Assembly (NCBI GenBank): GCA_014529385.2
Contig: CM043963.1
Location: 100,309,412 to 100,373,411 of the forward strand
DNA from: Adiantum capillus-veneris
Lineage: Eukaryota > Streptophyta > Polypodiopsida > Polypodiales > Pteridaceae
Length of the DNA: 64,000 nucleotides
Reading direction: 5' to 3'
In this document: one piece after another, positions 53,531-63,686 of the stretch
Numbering within the stretch: the first letter of the stretch is position 1
Layout of the letters: every line of letters starts with the position of its first letter
Notes under the pieces: model-generated
What the model saw: the letters and a program-made list of their open reading frames with translations, nothing else
What the model was told of the DNA's origin: nothing
The model's database searches: none
Translations under genes and position numbers: made by a program

Positions 53531-55588
53531 TTATCCTCTGATTCGGTTTACGGTTGGTGTGCACCTTATACCGACTGGTCGTAATCCTGGTAGGGGTGGT
53601 TGTTTCCCCAACACTGGTTGTGGTCTTTCTACACCTACAGGTCCTGGTAGGTTGCCTGCTTGATACCTAGGCATCGGTGGAACTTGAGGAGAAGCTACCG
53701 GAGCTTGGGGAGCGTAAGGTCTCTCTCTCACATATCCCTTGTTATAATAACATTCCTCAGTCCCATGGTTTGTACATTTTTGTTCAATACCACAACACTT
53801 GGGCTGTTTAACCTGGGGTTTGGCATACAAGTTAATCTTTTTTAGCACTTTATCTACAAGCTACTCTTGGTTTACAACTACTTCTCCTTTCGTTGTTGTC
53901 TTAGAAGACTTTCTTCCACTTTGTTGTGAAGATGAATCGTCGTCAAGGTCCTTGAACTCCCCCTCTTTGTAGACCGCACAATTGTCCACAAGGTAAAGAG
54001 CCTCCTTGGTTAACTCATTCAACGTCGTGCTTCTCTTCATATGTAAGTCTTTTTGGAGATCCGCATTCCTTAGTCCTTGGATAAATATCAGCATGAGTCT
54101 GAACTGAGTTGGCAGTTCTTCCACAAGACAGAACTTAACATATCTTTTTAGTCTTAGGGCTGCCTTTCATACAGATTTCCCATCTTTATGTTTGAATTTA
54201 TGGATTTGTGAGACGGTATTATGAGCTATCCCCCTTTGTGATAATTCCTCAATAAATTCGTCAAACACTTCCTCCATAGACTCAAAGTCTCTACGCTCTA
54301 CAGAGTCAAATCAAGTGGCAGCATCATCTTCTAGGGTCGGTCCAAACCCTGCAAATTGGGTAGGGAAGTCTAACACCTCTTCTGCTCTAATTACACGCAA
54401 AAAGGCTGCTACATGATCTCTTGGGTCTCTGCTTCCTGTGTATTTCTTGTTTATCGATTTTTGCACTTGAGAAGGTCTGATTCTCCGATGGTCTACAAAC
54501 CTCATCGTTGGATATCCACGTCCTAATCAATATACCTCCTCAGGTCTTCGGTAGTAGGCTGGTTCCTCTCCCAGTAGTGCTCCTAAGCCATAATTTCTAA
54601 CAGTTATCGCCAAATATGGTTCATCTCTCCGAACCCGTTCTATGGGTGGCCCTCCAGGCTCTGTTGACCCTTGAGTCTTTGGATTACTCTCTCCTTGATA
54701 CCTTGAATAGAGTGGTGGTTCTTGCAAATCCCTTAGCCCTCGTGCGGTTTGATAACCTTCTTGGTTTCGGTCTTGTTCCAATGTTGCACTTTGTCGAAGC
54801 CATGCCTACAATGATGGCTGCTTTGCTGGTTGGTTTTGGTTGTTGAATGCTTGCGGTCGGGTGGAATGTGAGGTAGCGTCATACTCATCTGAAAAGGGAT
54901 TTGTCGACTTACTTGGGGTGTAGGTGGCTCTTGGTACTTCTTCAGGGGCATATGCTGATGCTCCTGGACCTGCTGCCCTTTCTACCTCCTCTGGGAGAAT
55001 ACGTTGGTATTCTCGCCCGTATCTATCAACAAAAACTATACCCTTCCCCATAGAAGTTTCATAAGAAAATAAGTAAAGAACCTTGTCTTTGCTTAATTCG
55101 TTTACGTAAGGTTCTTTGCTGCAAAAGTAAGCGACTATACCCTCACTCTCATGCTTGTAGATTCCCACGTTCTCATTATAAGTTGGAACCCTATTTGTTT
55201 TCTTATCATACATAAAAATAGCTCCGGGGCGATCAATGTTTGGTTGTGGTTCTTGAGCTTCTGAAACCATTTTCCGTTTCGCCACATTATCTTCATATCT
55301 GTTATAATCTTTAGGGTTACTAACTATCAGATAGTGGTTCCCCTTTTCGTCTCGGAATCTATCTCCATCATCATAGACTCAGATCATCTCCAATCTCTGA
55401 GTCGGCCTCTCTTCGATACAAATGCACTTGTGTCCTCGATAGTCAGAATAGACTAGGGCTCCCCTCGAGTTTGTTCCCTCTAAGAAGATCACAATGAGCT
55501 TGGAATCATTCAAAGGATTTTGGGAGGTGCTTCCTCCTGGCATTGGTCCATCATAGGTGAAACCTCCTGGCTGTTGACTACCCATCAT
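53531..55588 (-). pseudogene. gag: Element D gag, N-terminal and capsid regions
   Basis: Several frames are needed. 55588-55379 starts MMGSQQPGGFTYDGPMPGG, the likely gag start. 55285-54806 has DRPGAIFMYDKKTN and GIVAYFCSKEPYVN, a region I do not recognise. The capsid proper appears at 54505-54311 (GSRDPRDHVAAFLRV) and 54124-53861 (MLIFIQGLRNADLQKDLHM). 53848-53531 is Pro-rich. Stops and shifts separate the pieces. Confidence 0.75.
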
Positions 55589-57543
55589 GAAGAAATATTT
55601 GTCTGATTAAGTGTTAGTATCACTACCTTCCTCAATAATCGGTGCTAGCGAATCTAGCCTTGCCTGAGTTACACTCTCCTCGGTGGACACTAAGCTACCT
55701 TGGTCACCTGCCACCTTCTGGTCTCTAACAATGTATCTTCCTGATCTTAAATTCATCAAACTTATCAATGCAATATATCACAAATCCAACCACTCACCTG
55801 GAAAAGGATCAGTCTCTGCACAACTTCTTGCTTCGTTTTTGCTGAATATAAATTTCGGCAATCGAATCAAATAATTTATCTTCTAGAGGTTATCTTAGTA
55901 ATGATTGGTATAACTGGAGAGTTAATCTCAACCACTACTGTATTTTATACAATGCTGATGTTCTGGATCAGGTCTGCCAATCTGGAACTGTACTTCCCTC
56001 GAATGTTGGTCAATTTACGTGAAAAAGTCTGAATTCAGTCTTTGCTCCATCAAATGGACAAACAAGGTCCAAATTCACTTCTGAAAGAAGTTCTGGAATC
56101 CTTAAGCCAAATTGAATCTCACTGTCTAAGCTCAGTAAAATTTTCTCTTCAGTAAGCCCCAATAGACATTCTACGCGTAGGATGTCTCCTGCTCTATTTT
56201 GCTTGGATTTTTGCACTATGGTTTCCCTTGATGTGCTTAGTCTAGAGCTGTTTTAACTTTTTGATTTGGACACCTATAAGCTGATCAATGAGTCAGAAAT
56301 CTGTTTCGACAGCCTGTTGTTGATCTTGATCAGTCTAATCAACTCCAATTTGGACCAAAATTGACTAGGAGGCTTGCCTTAGGCTACACAACACCTAGCT
56401 ATGCCCACTGTCAATGTCTGGCTTCAATTTCTTGCTTTAGACATCCTACGCGTAGGATGTCTTTTTCATCACAATGGCTTCAAACTCAAAGCACAGGCCC
56501 CCCTTGAGTTGCTGATCACTTTGGTATACTCAAAATTTGGTTTGGAGTTCAAAATCACACAGAAGACATCCTACGCGTAGGATGTCTTTTTGGCCTGTTT
56601 GACCCCAGACTTGACCCACAGCTTCCCCTTGATGTCAGTAACCCAGTGTTATGCTTAGATTTTGGTTTGGATTTCAAAAGTCCCCAATTTTAGCTGTTAT
56701 TGCCTTTTTCAGTCAAAAGTACTAAAGTCCGCTTTGAACCCAATTTACTCACCCAAATGAGGTGAAACCCCTCTCAGTCACTCAATATATCATGCAAGAC
56801 ATGCTCATGCAGCCATCTTATGGTTTTGGTCTCAAAATAATGTTTTGGCACAATTTGGGTAGGATGTCTGGCAATTTCAGTCTATCTGGCCTTATCCTGT
56901 CAAGATATGGTCAAATTTTCACTTTCCAGCTTGAAATTAGGGTAAACCCCACCTTCTGAACACACTGGTCAACTCAAAATCCCAAAATTCCCACCAGATT
57001 AGCATGTAGACATCCTACGCGTAGGATGTCTCCTGGCTTGAAATTAATTTTTTTTCTGACAAAAATGCTCCTGATGCTCTGTAGCTCTATCAGAAACACT
57101 CACAATAAATTTTGTACTTCACTTAGGCTTTCAAACACACTTTTGCGTCTTTTACAAACTTGTGATGACTTTACCAAGAAAGTATACATGCATGAAATGC
57201 TCTAGATCCTGAATCATGATGTCCTACTTACTCTACTCCTACTCATCATGTGAAATGGTGTTTTGGTTGCTTTCTGGCCTCTCCAGACTCTCAAGCTTTC
57301 CTCTCACCACTTCTACCACTCCTACTCCTACTCAAGAACTCAACTACTACCTATAAATATCTTGGTCTACCTAAATCTACCTAAGTCGAAGGATCTAGGC
57401 CAGACACACGCTTCCTAGACTCCCTCTAAGACCTAGAGAGTCCTCCACCCTATGATCCTATATAAATGTAAAACGAGACTCTTGGCAAGCCAAAAATCCC
57501 AATCCTCAAGGATTAGTCTCGGTCACCTACCTAAGGTTTTCAT
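55589..57543 (-). other. Leader of element D
   Basis: Roughly 1.95 kb between primer site and gag with no gene seen. It contains the palindrome array described separately. Confidence 0.7.
56164..57031. repeat. Palindrome array in the 5' leader of element D
   Basis: Copies of the 24-bp palindrome are at 56164-56187 (one mismatch), 56439-56462, 56564-56587 and 57008-57031, with a half copy at 56859-56869. Intervals are 275, 125, 295 and 149 bp, similar to the spacer arrays. The array sits between primer site and gag. Confidence 0.95.
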
Positions 57544-57560
57544 CCCCGGCAGCGGCGCCA
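57544..57560 (-). other. Primer binding site of element D, tRNA-Asp
   Basis: On the minus strand TGGCGCCGCTGCCGGGG follows the LTR end (AACA) after one base. It matches the known tRNA-Asp primer site at 16 of 17 bases. Confidence 0.9.
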
Positions 57561-57561
57561 A

Positions 57562-57728
57562 TGTTGGGGACGGATACGCCGCGACAGACGTCAGCACAAC
57601 TAGAACTCACCTAACATATAATGTCAACTAAGGACGAATCTCGACCCGCACGCACGTGGAAGCAAGCATAAGGTGTCAACCTACACTCGACTGACTCCTA
57701 ACTAATTCCTACAGAGGTCTCTGGGTGA
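57562..57728 (-). repeat. 5' LTR remnant of element D
   Basis: It matches the end of A's LTR (about 6200-6363), including GGCGTATCCGTCC. Similarity stops at 57728, so the upstream part of this LTR has been lost. Confidence 0.8.
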
Positions 57729-57889
57729 AAGCATGTATAGGTGGACCGCTTTTGACACTATATAGTATATGGTTTTTAGGGTTGAGAAAATGGGTGGTTT
57801 AGGCGTTTGAAACAGTGGGATTAAATTCAAAATTTATGGAAAAAAGGGTTAAAATTTGACGTGTACTAAGTGAAAGCGCTTACTCATTA
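57729..57889. other. Boundary segment, nothing recognised
   Basis: AT-rich sequence beyond the truncated LTR. I see no feature in it. Confidence 0.4.
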
Positions 57890-58261
57890 ATGATCACCTC
57901 AAGGTACGTTCAAGCACTTAATGCAAATATTCTCTCGATTCTCGTCCCTCCCACTCTGTCTCCCTCGTTCCTCCCCCCTCTCTCTGTCTCGCCAGCGCCA
58001 TTCAGGTTTTTGATTCCCTCTTTCCTCCCTCCTTTGTGTTTCTCTGCTAGCCGAAGCAACAAGCAACAACATCACAACAACAGCAAGCAAATTCAAGAGG
58101 AGTACAGGTTTTTGATTCCCTCTTTCCTCCCTCCTTTGTGTTTCTCTGCTAGCGGAAGCAACAAGCAGCAACATCACAACAACAGCAAGCAAATTCAGGA
58201 GGAGTACTTTTTGATGGGCTAGTCATCAACTTCAGTAAAAATCCCCTGCAGCAGCAGCAAC
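57890..58261 (+). other. Possible first exon of the right-edge gene
   Basis: A pyrimidine-rich stretch with (CT)n runs, then an open frame to 58222 dominated by a duplicated Ser/Gln/His/Asn-rich unit, and then CAACAG followed by GTATGTG at 58262, a good donor site. It may be a 5' untranslated exon rather than coding. The link to the exons from 61890 is inferred from strand and order only. Confidence 0.35.
58003..58206 (+). repeat. 102-bp tandem duplication
   Basis: The unit starting CAGGTTTTTGATTCC at 58003 repeats at 58105 with few changes (agccgaag/agcggaag, caagagg/caggagg). 102 is a multiple of three, so the open frame is kept. Confidence 0.95.
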
Positions 58262-58434
58262 AGGTATGTGTCATCATGTAGCTTGAAGCATTCTATCTCG
58301 AATGTTGGTTGAATTTGAATGTGGCCAGTTTTCCTAGGTAGCATTTTTAGGTAGCATTGATCCATGTTTTAACATGCTTCATGCAGATGTAGAAGCGTTG
58401 TATGCTTATCTTTGAATGTGTGGAAAGATAACCA

Positions 58435-58528
58435 AAGGGGGCTTGGCCTAGTGGTTAAAGTGAATGGGTGGGTGCGTAATGACCCAGGTTCAACCCCTGG
58501 CGATATGGTCTACCCTCTATTGGGTGGC
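58435..58528 (+). mobile_element. tRNA-derived SINE-like insertion
   Basis: It contains an RNA polymerase III A box (TGGCCTAGTGG) and B box (GGTTCAACCCC), with a perfect T-stem CCAGG/CCTGG around it. The flanks are AAGATAACCA (58425) and AAGATAATCA (58529), a near-perfect 10-bp duplication. The acceptor and anticodon arms do not pair like a functional tRNA. The short body could equally be a retroposed tRNA pseudogene. Confidence 0.65.
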
Positions 58529-58781
58529 AAGATAATCATGGATTGTAACTATTAATGATGCATGTGTAAGTTTAGAATTTATTTCTGGAATGTATATGCA
58601 TTGTGCACATCTAATTGATCACCCTTGTGAATGCTTTATAAAAATGCATCATGCAGCTTGAAGCATGAATGCAGATTTTATCAACTATGTGTGCATGCTT
58701 ATACGAATGCATCATGCAGGTTCAAGCATGAATGCATTTAACTAGTGATCTTGTATCTATGTGGCATTTGTGATTTTTTTA

Positions 58782-58855
58782 GGATGAAGAACCAGGCTAC
58801 AAAAGGACCTTTAGACTCTGACAAGGATACACCTAGGAAGGGAAAGAGATCTACG
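58782..58855 (+). other. Possible small exon
   Basis: After a T-rich run and AG (TTTTTTTAG), ATGAAGAACCAGGC opens a short Lys/Ser/Pro-rich frame with DKDTPRKGKRS, ending at TAG. A related peptide (SESPKGTPKKQN) follows at 58957-59000. I cannot confirm either as exons. 58262-58781 and 58856-59237 otherwise look intronic, with no gene seen. Confidence 0.25.
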
Positions 58856-59237
58856 TAGGAGTCGCCTATCAAAACAGATTAGATGCATCATGCATGCATT
58901 TCTAAAATTGGTTTTATGTCTTGTAAAATTTTTGCATTTTTTGCACATGAAAGAACTTCTGAGTCCCCCAAGGGTACACCTAAGAAGCAAAATGTTCAGT
59001 AGGTTAGATGCAGGTATTTCCCCCATGGATTCAATTAAAGTGTTGCTTTATTAGGAAAAAGTAGTGTGCACACCACTAGTAAATATCAAGTGGGTGAACC
59101 CCACTTTTTATGGGTAAAGCACCATTGATAGGCTGTGTTGAAGTGGTGCACCTGCAACACCCTTTAAATTTGGGCAGAAACCATGGTTATGCTGATATGG
59201 TGCACTATCTCTTAAAAGTGATATTGGACCACTTTAA

Positions 59238-60577
59238 CACTAGAATGGTAACAGGACACTTTTATGTCCTTAGACACTTTTGTGTCCTGTTAAGTGACCA
59301 TTTTGCTTGAATTATTTGAAGAGTATGAAAATGAATTTCTAGGTGCTATATATCCACAAAGTTGCCTTATGAGCTGAAAAAAACTTAGAATTTTTTTTTG
59401 AGTATCGATATCACCATTAACCTTACTCTTGCACAACATTTTGGAACCTAAACTGTGTGAAAAAACGGGTCCTGTTTTTGGCTTTTTTTCAATTTTTGGC
59501 AACTATACCGCCCTAAACTTCATGTTTGTGAGGTTTAGATGGCTAGAGGTTAGGCCTTCATAGTTCTCAACATGTTTTGATGCTTGTAGGGAGAGCTAAG
59601 TGTTAAAATTGAAAGTTATGACCAATTTACAAGAATTGTATAATTCTATTTTTTTGGCCAAAATTAGCACTTTTATGATTTTTTGGTGGCTTTCTTGATA
59701 TCCAAATTCAATTTTGATTGTGTAAGTGTAATGTATAACATAAAGCTAATCTTCCTTGAGTTTTGGGGGACCTAATATGCTATATAGCATAGTATATGAT
59801 GATGGTTGAGTTTTTTGATTGCTGAAGAATACGATACATTTTCGAGTAGCAAGTATAACTTTCTCAATATTGCTAGTTTCTTAGGCCAATTGTGTTTATT
59901 TTGTAGGTAGTGACCATATCTAATCATAGACTACAAACTTGGCTAGATATTGAGTAGTTTTTATGGGTTTCTAGAGGTCATAATGCTAAACCCAATTTTT
60001 TCATGTTTGCTGTATTTAGCACTTTATCATTGCCCCCAAGGTTCCAATTGTAAGAGATCCATTATCCTTTTGACATGCCCCATGGCTCCTTTTGAATCCA
60101 GAGGCCCAAAGGGAACTAAGAAAACATGTATATAGTGTCTGTATTGAGCGTGACTATAGAAACTTTGATGATAGGTCCGCAGAATGGAAAAAATGCAACT
60201 TTTTTGTACCTATCTTTTTTGTTAAAAAAAAAATTAGTGAGATAAAAGCAACCATATGTTTTGGTCACCAACCCATTGAAGTTAATGGGGCATTTTATCT
60301 CATGTCCTACAAAAATCTCCACTCTTATTTATATGGAATCAACCGTAAGAAATTGCTGTTTTGGGCAAAATGCACTAGTCCATCAACTTTGGAGGCTTGT
60401 AGTGACCAAGGGATGAGAACAATTACAAGTTTCTCATTTTTTCCATATGTAGTAGTTATTGAACTATAAGCTCATGAAAGGATTTTTCAAAATGAGTGGA
60501 TCTACTATGGTTTTGGAATTTTTTTCCCAAAACCCTGAAAGGACACTTTTATGTCCTGTTAGGTTACCATTCTAGTG
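59238..60577. mobile_element. Element G2: second TTAA-flanked element (1,340 bp), inverted relative to G1
   Basis: It has the same CACTAGAATGGTAAC inverted termini as G1 and TTAA on both sides (59234-59237, 60578-60581). The left subterminal region has paired GGACACTTTTATGTCC-type dyads. The 125-codon frame shared with G1 is here at 60092-60469. The right flank AGTGCTGGGCAGC matches the neighbouring array unit at 60824, where the uninterrupted TTAA target can be read. Confidence 0.8.
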
Positions 60578-60581
60578 TTAA

Positions 60582-61800
60582 AGTGCTGGGCAGCACTAAA
60601 AAGAGGTAAGGTTCTAGTAAAAACTGGCGATACAATGGGTGCATCACTTTCCAGTGGAAAACCCTAACTATTTTGTGGTGAAGCATCACGATGGTGCACC
60701 ACTTTTCAGTGGTTTTACACACTTGAAAGTGGTGCTTCTTAACTAGAACGTTATTCGGTACCTTAAAAGTGTGTAAAACCACTGAAAAGTGGTGCTTTTT
60801 AACCTGAACGTTATTTGGTTTAAAGTGGTGGGCAGCACTAAAAAGAGGTAAGGTTCTAGTAAAAACTGGCGATACAATGGGTGCATCACTTTCCAGTGGA
60901 AAACCCTAACTATTTTGTGGTGAAGCATCACTTTTAAGCGAAGCATCACGATGGTGCACCACTTTTCAGTGGTTTTACACACTTGAAAGTGGTGATTCTT
61001 AACTAGAACGTTATTCGGTACCTTAAAAGTGTGTAAAACCACTGAAAAGTGGTGCTTTTTAACCTGAACGTTGTTTGGTTTAAAGTGGTAAACACCAATA
61101 AAGTGGTGCTCACCACTTTTTGTGGTTCAAATCACATTTAAGTGGTGTTTATAGTGGTGAAGACCACTATAAAGTGGTGAACATCACTATAAATTGGTGA
61201 ACATCACTATAAAGTGGTGCTTCTTAACTAGAACGTTATTCGGTACCTTAAAAGTGTGTAGGACCACTGAAAAGTGGCGCTTTCTTAACCTGAACGTTAT
61301 TTGGTATAAAGTGGTAAACACCAATAAAGTGGTGGTCACCACTTTTTGTGGTTCAAATCACTTTTAAGTGGTGGTACGTGATGGTCAACCACTTTCAGTG
61401 CTGTAGAACCACTTTTTCGTGATGCTTTACAAAAGTGCAATAATCGTTAGTTTTGCATCTTTGCTAAAAGTGGTGGTTAAGTGCTTTTAAGTGATGAAGC
61501 TTTACAAGGAGATACCACATTCTATTGGTGTAGCACCAGTTTTTAGGAGTGTAGCACCAGTTTTAAGTTGTGTACAACAATTCACATCGGTGTAGCACAA
61601 CTGAACAGTGGTTCAACCCACTTTTATGTGCTGGAGCACCACTTTAAAGTGGTGAAGAAACACCAAAAGAGGATGTATCACTAGAAAATAGTGGTGTAGT
61701 AGGACTTTTTAGTGTTACCTAACCAGTTTTAAGTGGTTGAGAACCATTTAGTGGTACACCACCACTTAAAAATTTTGCAGTACCACTGAGAATGGTGCAG
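60582..61800. repeat. Array of AAGTGGT / ACCACTT dyads
   Basis: A unit of about 242-260 bp starting AGTGCTGGGCAGCACTAAA (60582) repeats at 60824, and part of it recurs from about 61190 (TTAACTAGAACGTTATTCGG). Throughout, ACCACTT and AAGTGGT alternate and form many short inverted repeats. More copies of the heptamer occur at 62900-63040 and 59050-59160. It lies in presumed introns. Confidence 0.85.
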
Positions 61801-61889
61801 AAATCATTTCAACCACTTCTTATTGTTGATAAAACAAGTTTAATTATGGCTCATTACATACTAACATGCATTCTTATATGTTTTTACAG

Positions 61890-62877
61890 GGAGGTGGACA
61901 GTACCACGAGTGGCCTTACCCACTCAAACAAAATTTTGCTTCACCACGGAAGATTTTCATACCGAATATGGGCTATGCTTGGTTGGCCAGGATCCGAAGC
62001 TCCTATGTGATGATGATTTCTCAGATGAGGAGTGGCTTAGTGTATGGCTTTACAAGCGCCACCAAAAGGAGAAGATGCATTTAAAGGGGCTGAGGCCTGA
62101 AATGTATGAAGAATGTCTCCTGCTATACCACAAAGTATATCAGGGAGTTCCCCCAAACAACGAGGTAGGCGTGCATTTTGCACATGGATTTACTTGGCAG
62201 AAGTGCAAGGCCGCTGAAGATTCTGAAGGTTTAGTTGCATGGGCTGTGTATGCTGAAGGTGTTATCAAAATGTTATGCCAACAGAAAACTTTAAATAGGA
62301 AATTGGAGAAATGGAGGTCCACAAACGGTCCATGTCTTGGAAGCGAGTGGAAATTTAATGCAGAAAATATGCCTAATTACACTGACAATACTGGCACAGG
62401 CTTTGACTGGCAGACATACTCAAGTGGACATCAATTTTCAGGGCAGGCTAAGGAGGAATTTCTAAAGAAGCGGGCCTTTGGCTTGATGGAACATTTGGAA
62501 TGTCAAATGTTTCCTCGACTACATTTTCTGCGTCAACGGCTGATGTAGCAGCTATTTCTAACATGAAGGCTAATGCTGCTAAAAAGTTAAAAGAGAAGAA
62601 GCAATGTCTCGAAGCAATAAAAATTGCTTTAGATCAATCAAAGACAAAGAGAGATGAGCAGGTTGGTTTGATGCGAGGCGCCGCCAAGATCGTAGAGAGA
62701 TTGAACAAGGATATGGAGGAACTCAAGTTGCATAAGGCTGGGCTTGTACCAAACGAGGAAGCAATGGCAAAGCTTGAGACCTTGATTCAAATCAGAAAGG
62801 AGGCTCTCAAAGACATGGGACTTGATATTGAAGTGCACAATCTCGATAACCTAGGTGAAGAGGCAGCACAGTTACAG
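61890..62877 (+). CDS. Exon of an unrecognised gene: novel domain followed by coiled coil
   Basis: The exon starts after a TTTTTACAG acceptor and ends at TTACAG before GTATGTAAG. The first part (to about 62480) reads FCFTTEDFHTEYGLCLVGQD, DDDFSDEEWLSVWLYKRHQK and GFTWQKCKAAEDSEGLVAWA, a domain I do not recognise. The second part, in another frame, is Lys/Glu-rich coiled coil (AAKKLKEKKQCLEAIKIALD) ending GEEAAQLQ. The switch near 62480 needs one missing base or a tiny intron. Phase at the 3' end fits the next exon. Confidence 0.6.
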
Positions 62878-63103
62878 GTATGTAAGCTTGATTGATTCAC
62901 CTAGTAGTAGTTGATATTACTTAAAAGTGGTTAAACTCTAATTAGGAAAAAATGGTTAGAGACCATTTTATATGGTAAAAGACCACTTAAATGTGTTTAT
63001 ATAACACTCTTAAGTGGTACCACATAAAGTGATGAAGACTCTTGAAAGTAATGCACAAACACTTCTACTATTTTATAAAGTACGCAGTGCTATTTTTTTA
63101 CAG

Positions 63104-63470
63104 GGTCAGCATGACACTTTGTTATGGGAAGTAGAAGTGGTGACAGGGCATCTTCAATTTGTGGAAACAATTATTAATTTGTTCAAGTCAAGAATGCCAA
63201 TCCTTCCTGTCAGGCCGCCTGTTCATTTGGGATCGGACAATAGCTGTGTGCAGTTAGGTGATTGTGTTGCTTATGGGATGTCTATCATGCGGACTGTTGT
63301 TACCGATGCCTACATGCTCCGGTGTCAACATCCGTATCACCCACTTTGTTTTGTAACTGCCTGTAAGTCTGTCGGCCAGTGTCTATTTCATGGATGTGAG
63401 GAACCTTTAAAAGATTCTTCGAAGCTGCTGGCACCTGGAGTGGCAAACATGGATGAGCATGTTGGTACAG
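63104..63470 (+). CDS. Next exon of the same gene: RING-H2-like Cys/His cluster
   Basis: The acceptor is TTTTTTTACAG, and the exon reads GQHDTLLWEVEVVTGHL in phase 0 with the previous one. RCQHPYHPLC gives C-x-H-x2-H-x2-C as in RING-H2 fingers, followed by CKSVGQCLFHGC. It lacks a full RING consensus, so E3 ligase activity is only a possibility. It ends GTACAG before GTAATC (donor), in phase 1. Confidence 0.65.
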
Positions 63471-63558
63471 GTAATCGATGTTTTGATACCTTATGATATG
63501 AAGCAGATTGTAGATTCATTTCTTGACAATTTTGTTTCTTTTCTCCATGTAATTGCAG

Positions 63559-63606
63559 AGAAAGATCCAATGGAAGGCATCTTTGGATCTCCTGTTGATG
63601 GAATTG
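63559..63606 (+). CDS. Small 48-base exon
   Basis: Flanked by TAATTGCAG and GTAATATT. In phase it encodes EKDPMEGIFGSPVDGI, entering and leaving in phase 1. Confidence 0.5.
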
Positions 63607-63686
63607 GTAATATTTTGTGGAACATTCTTCTCTTTGAATGTTCACATAACTTAATATTGAGTATTATTACATTGTCTTTTATGTAG

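Larger units (their letters stand above)
42006..57728 (-). mobile_element. Element D: long Ty3-type element, truncated at both ends
   Basis: Minus-strand order: LTR end (57728-57562), tRNA-Asp primer site, leader with palindromes, gag, zinc knuckles, protease, RT, RNase H, double zinc module, integrase, second protease, W-[IV]-P-K region, spacer with palindromes, and the first part of the downstream gene, lost at about 42006. That pol and the downstream gene belong to one element is inferred from their common strand and from element A, which carries the same spacer, gene and LTR end. Position of the last gene and primer type recall Athila-like elements. Confidence 0.75.

Noticed and set aside
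58437-58508. Functional tRNA gene
   Set aside because: A and B boxes are present but the acceptor and anticodon stems do not pair, and near-perfect flanking repeats indicate retroposition.
60564-61042. Two similar minus-strand frames (60782-60564, 61042-60743) as paralogous genes
   Set aside because: They are the same array unit repeated; composition follows the AAGTGGT motif and no domain is present.
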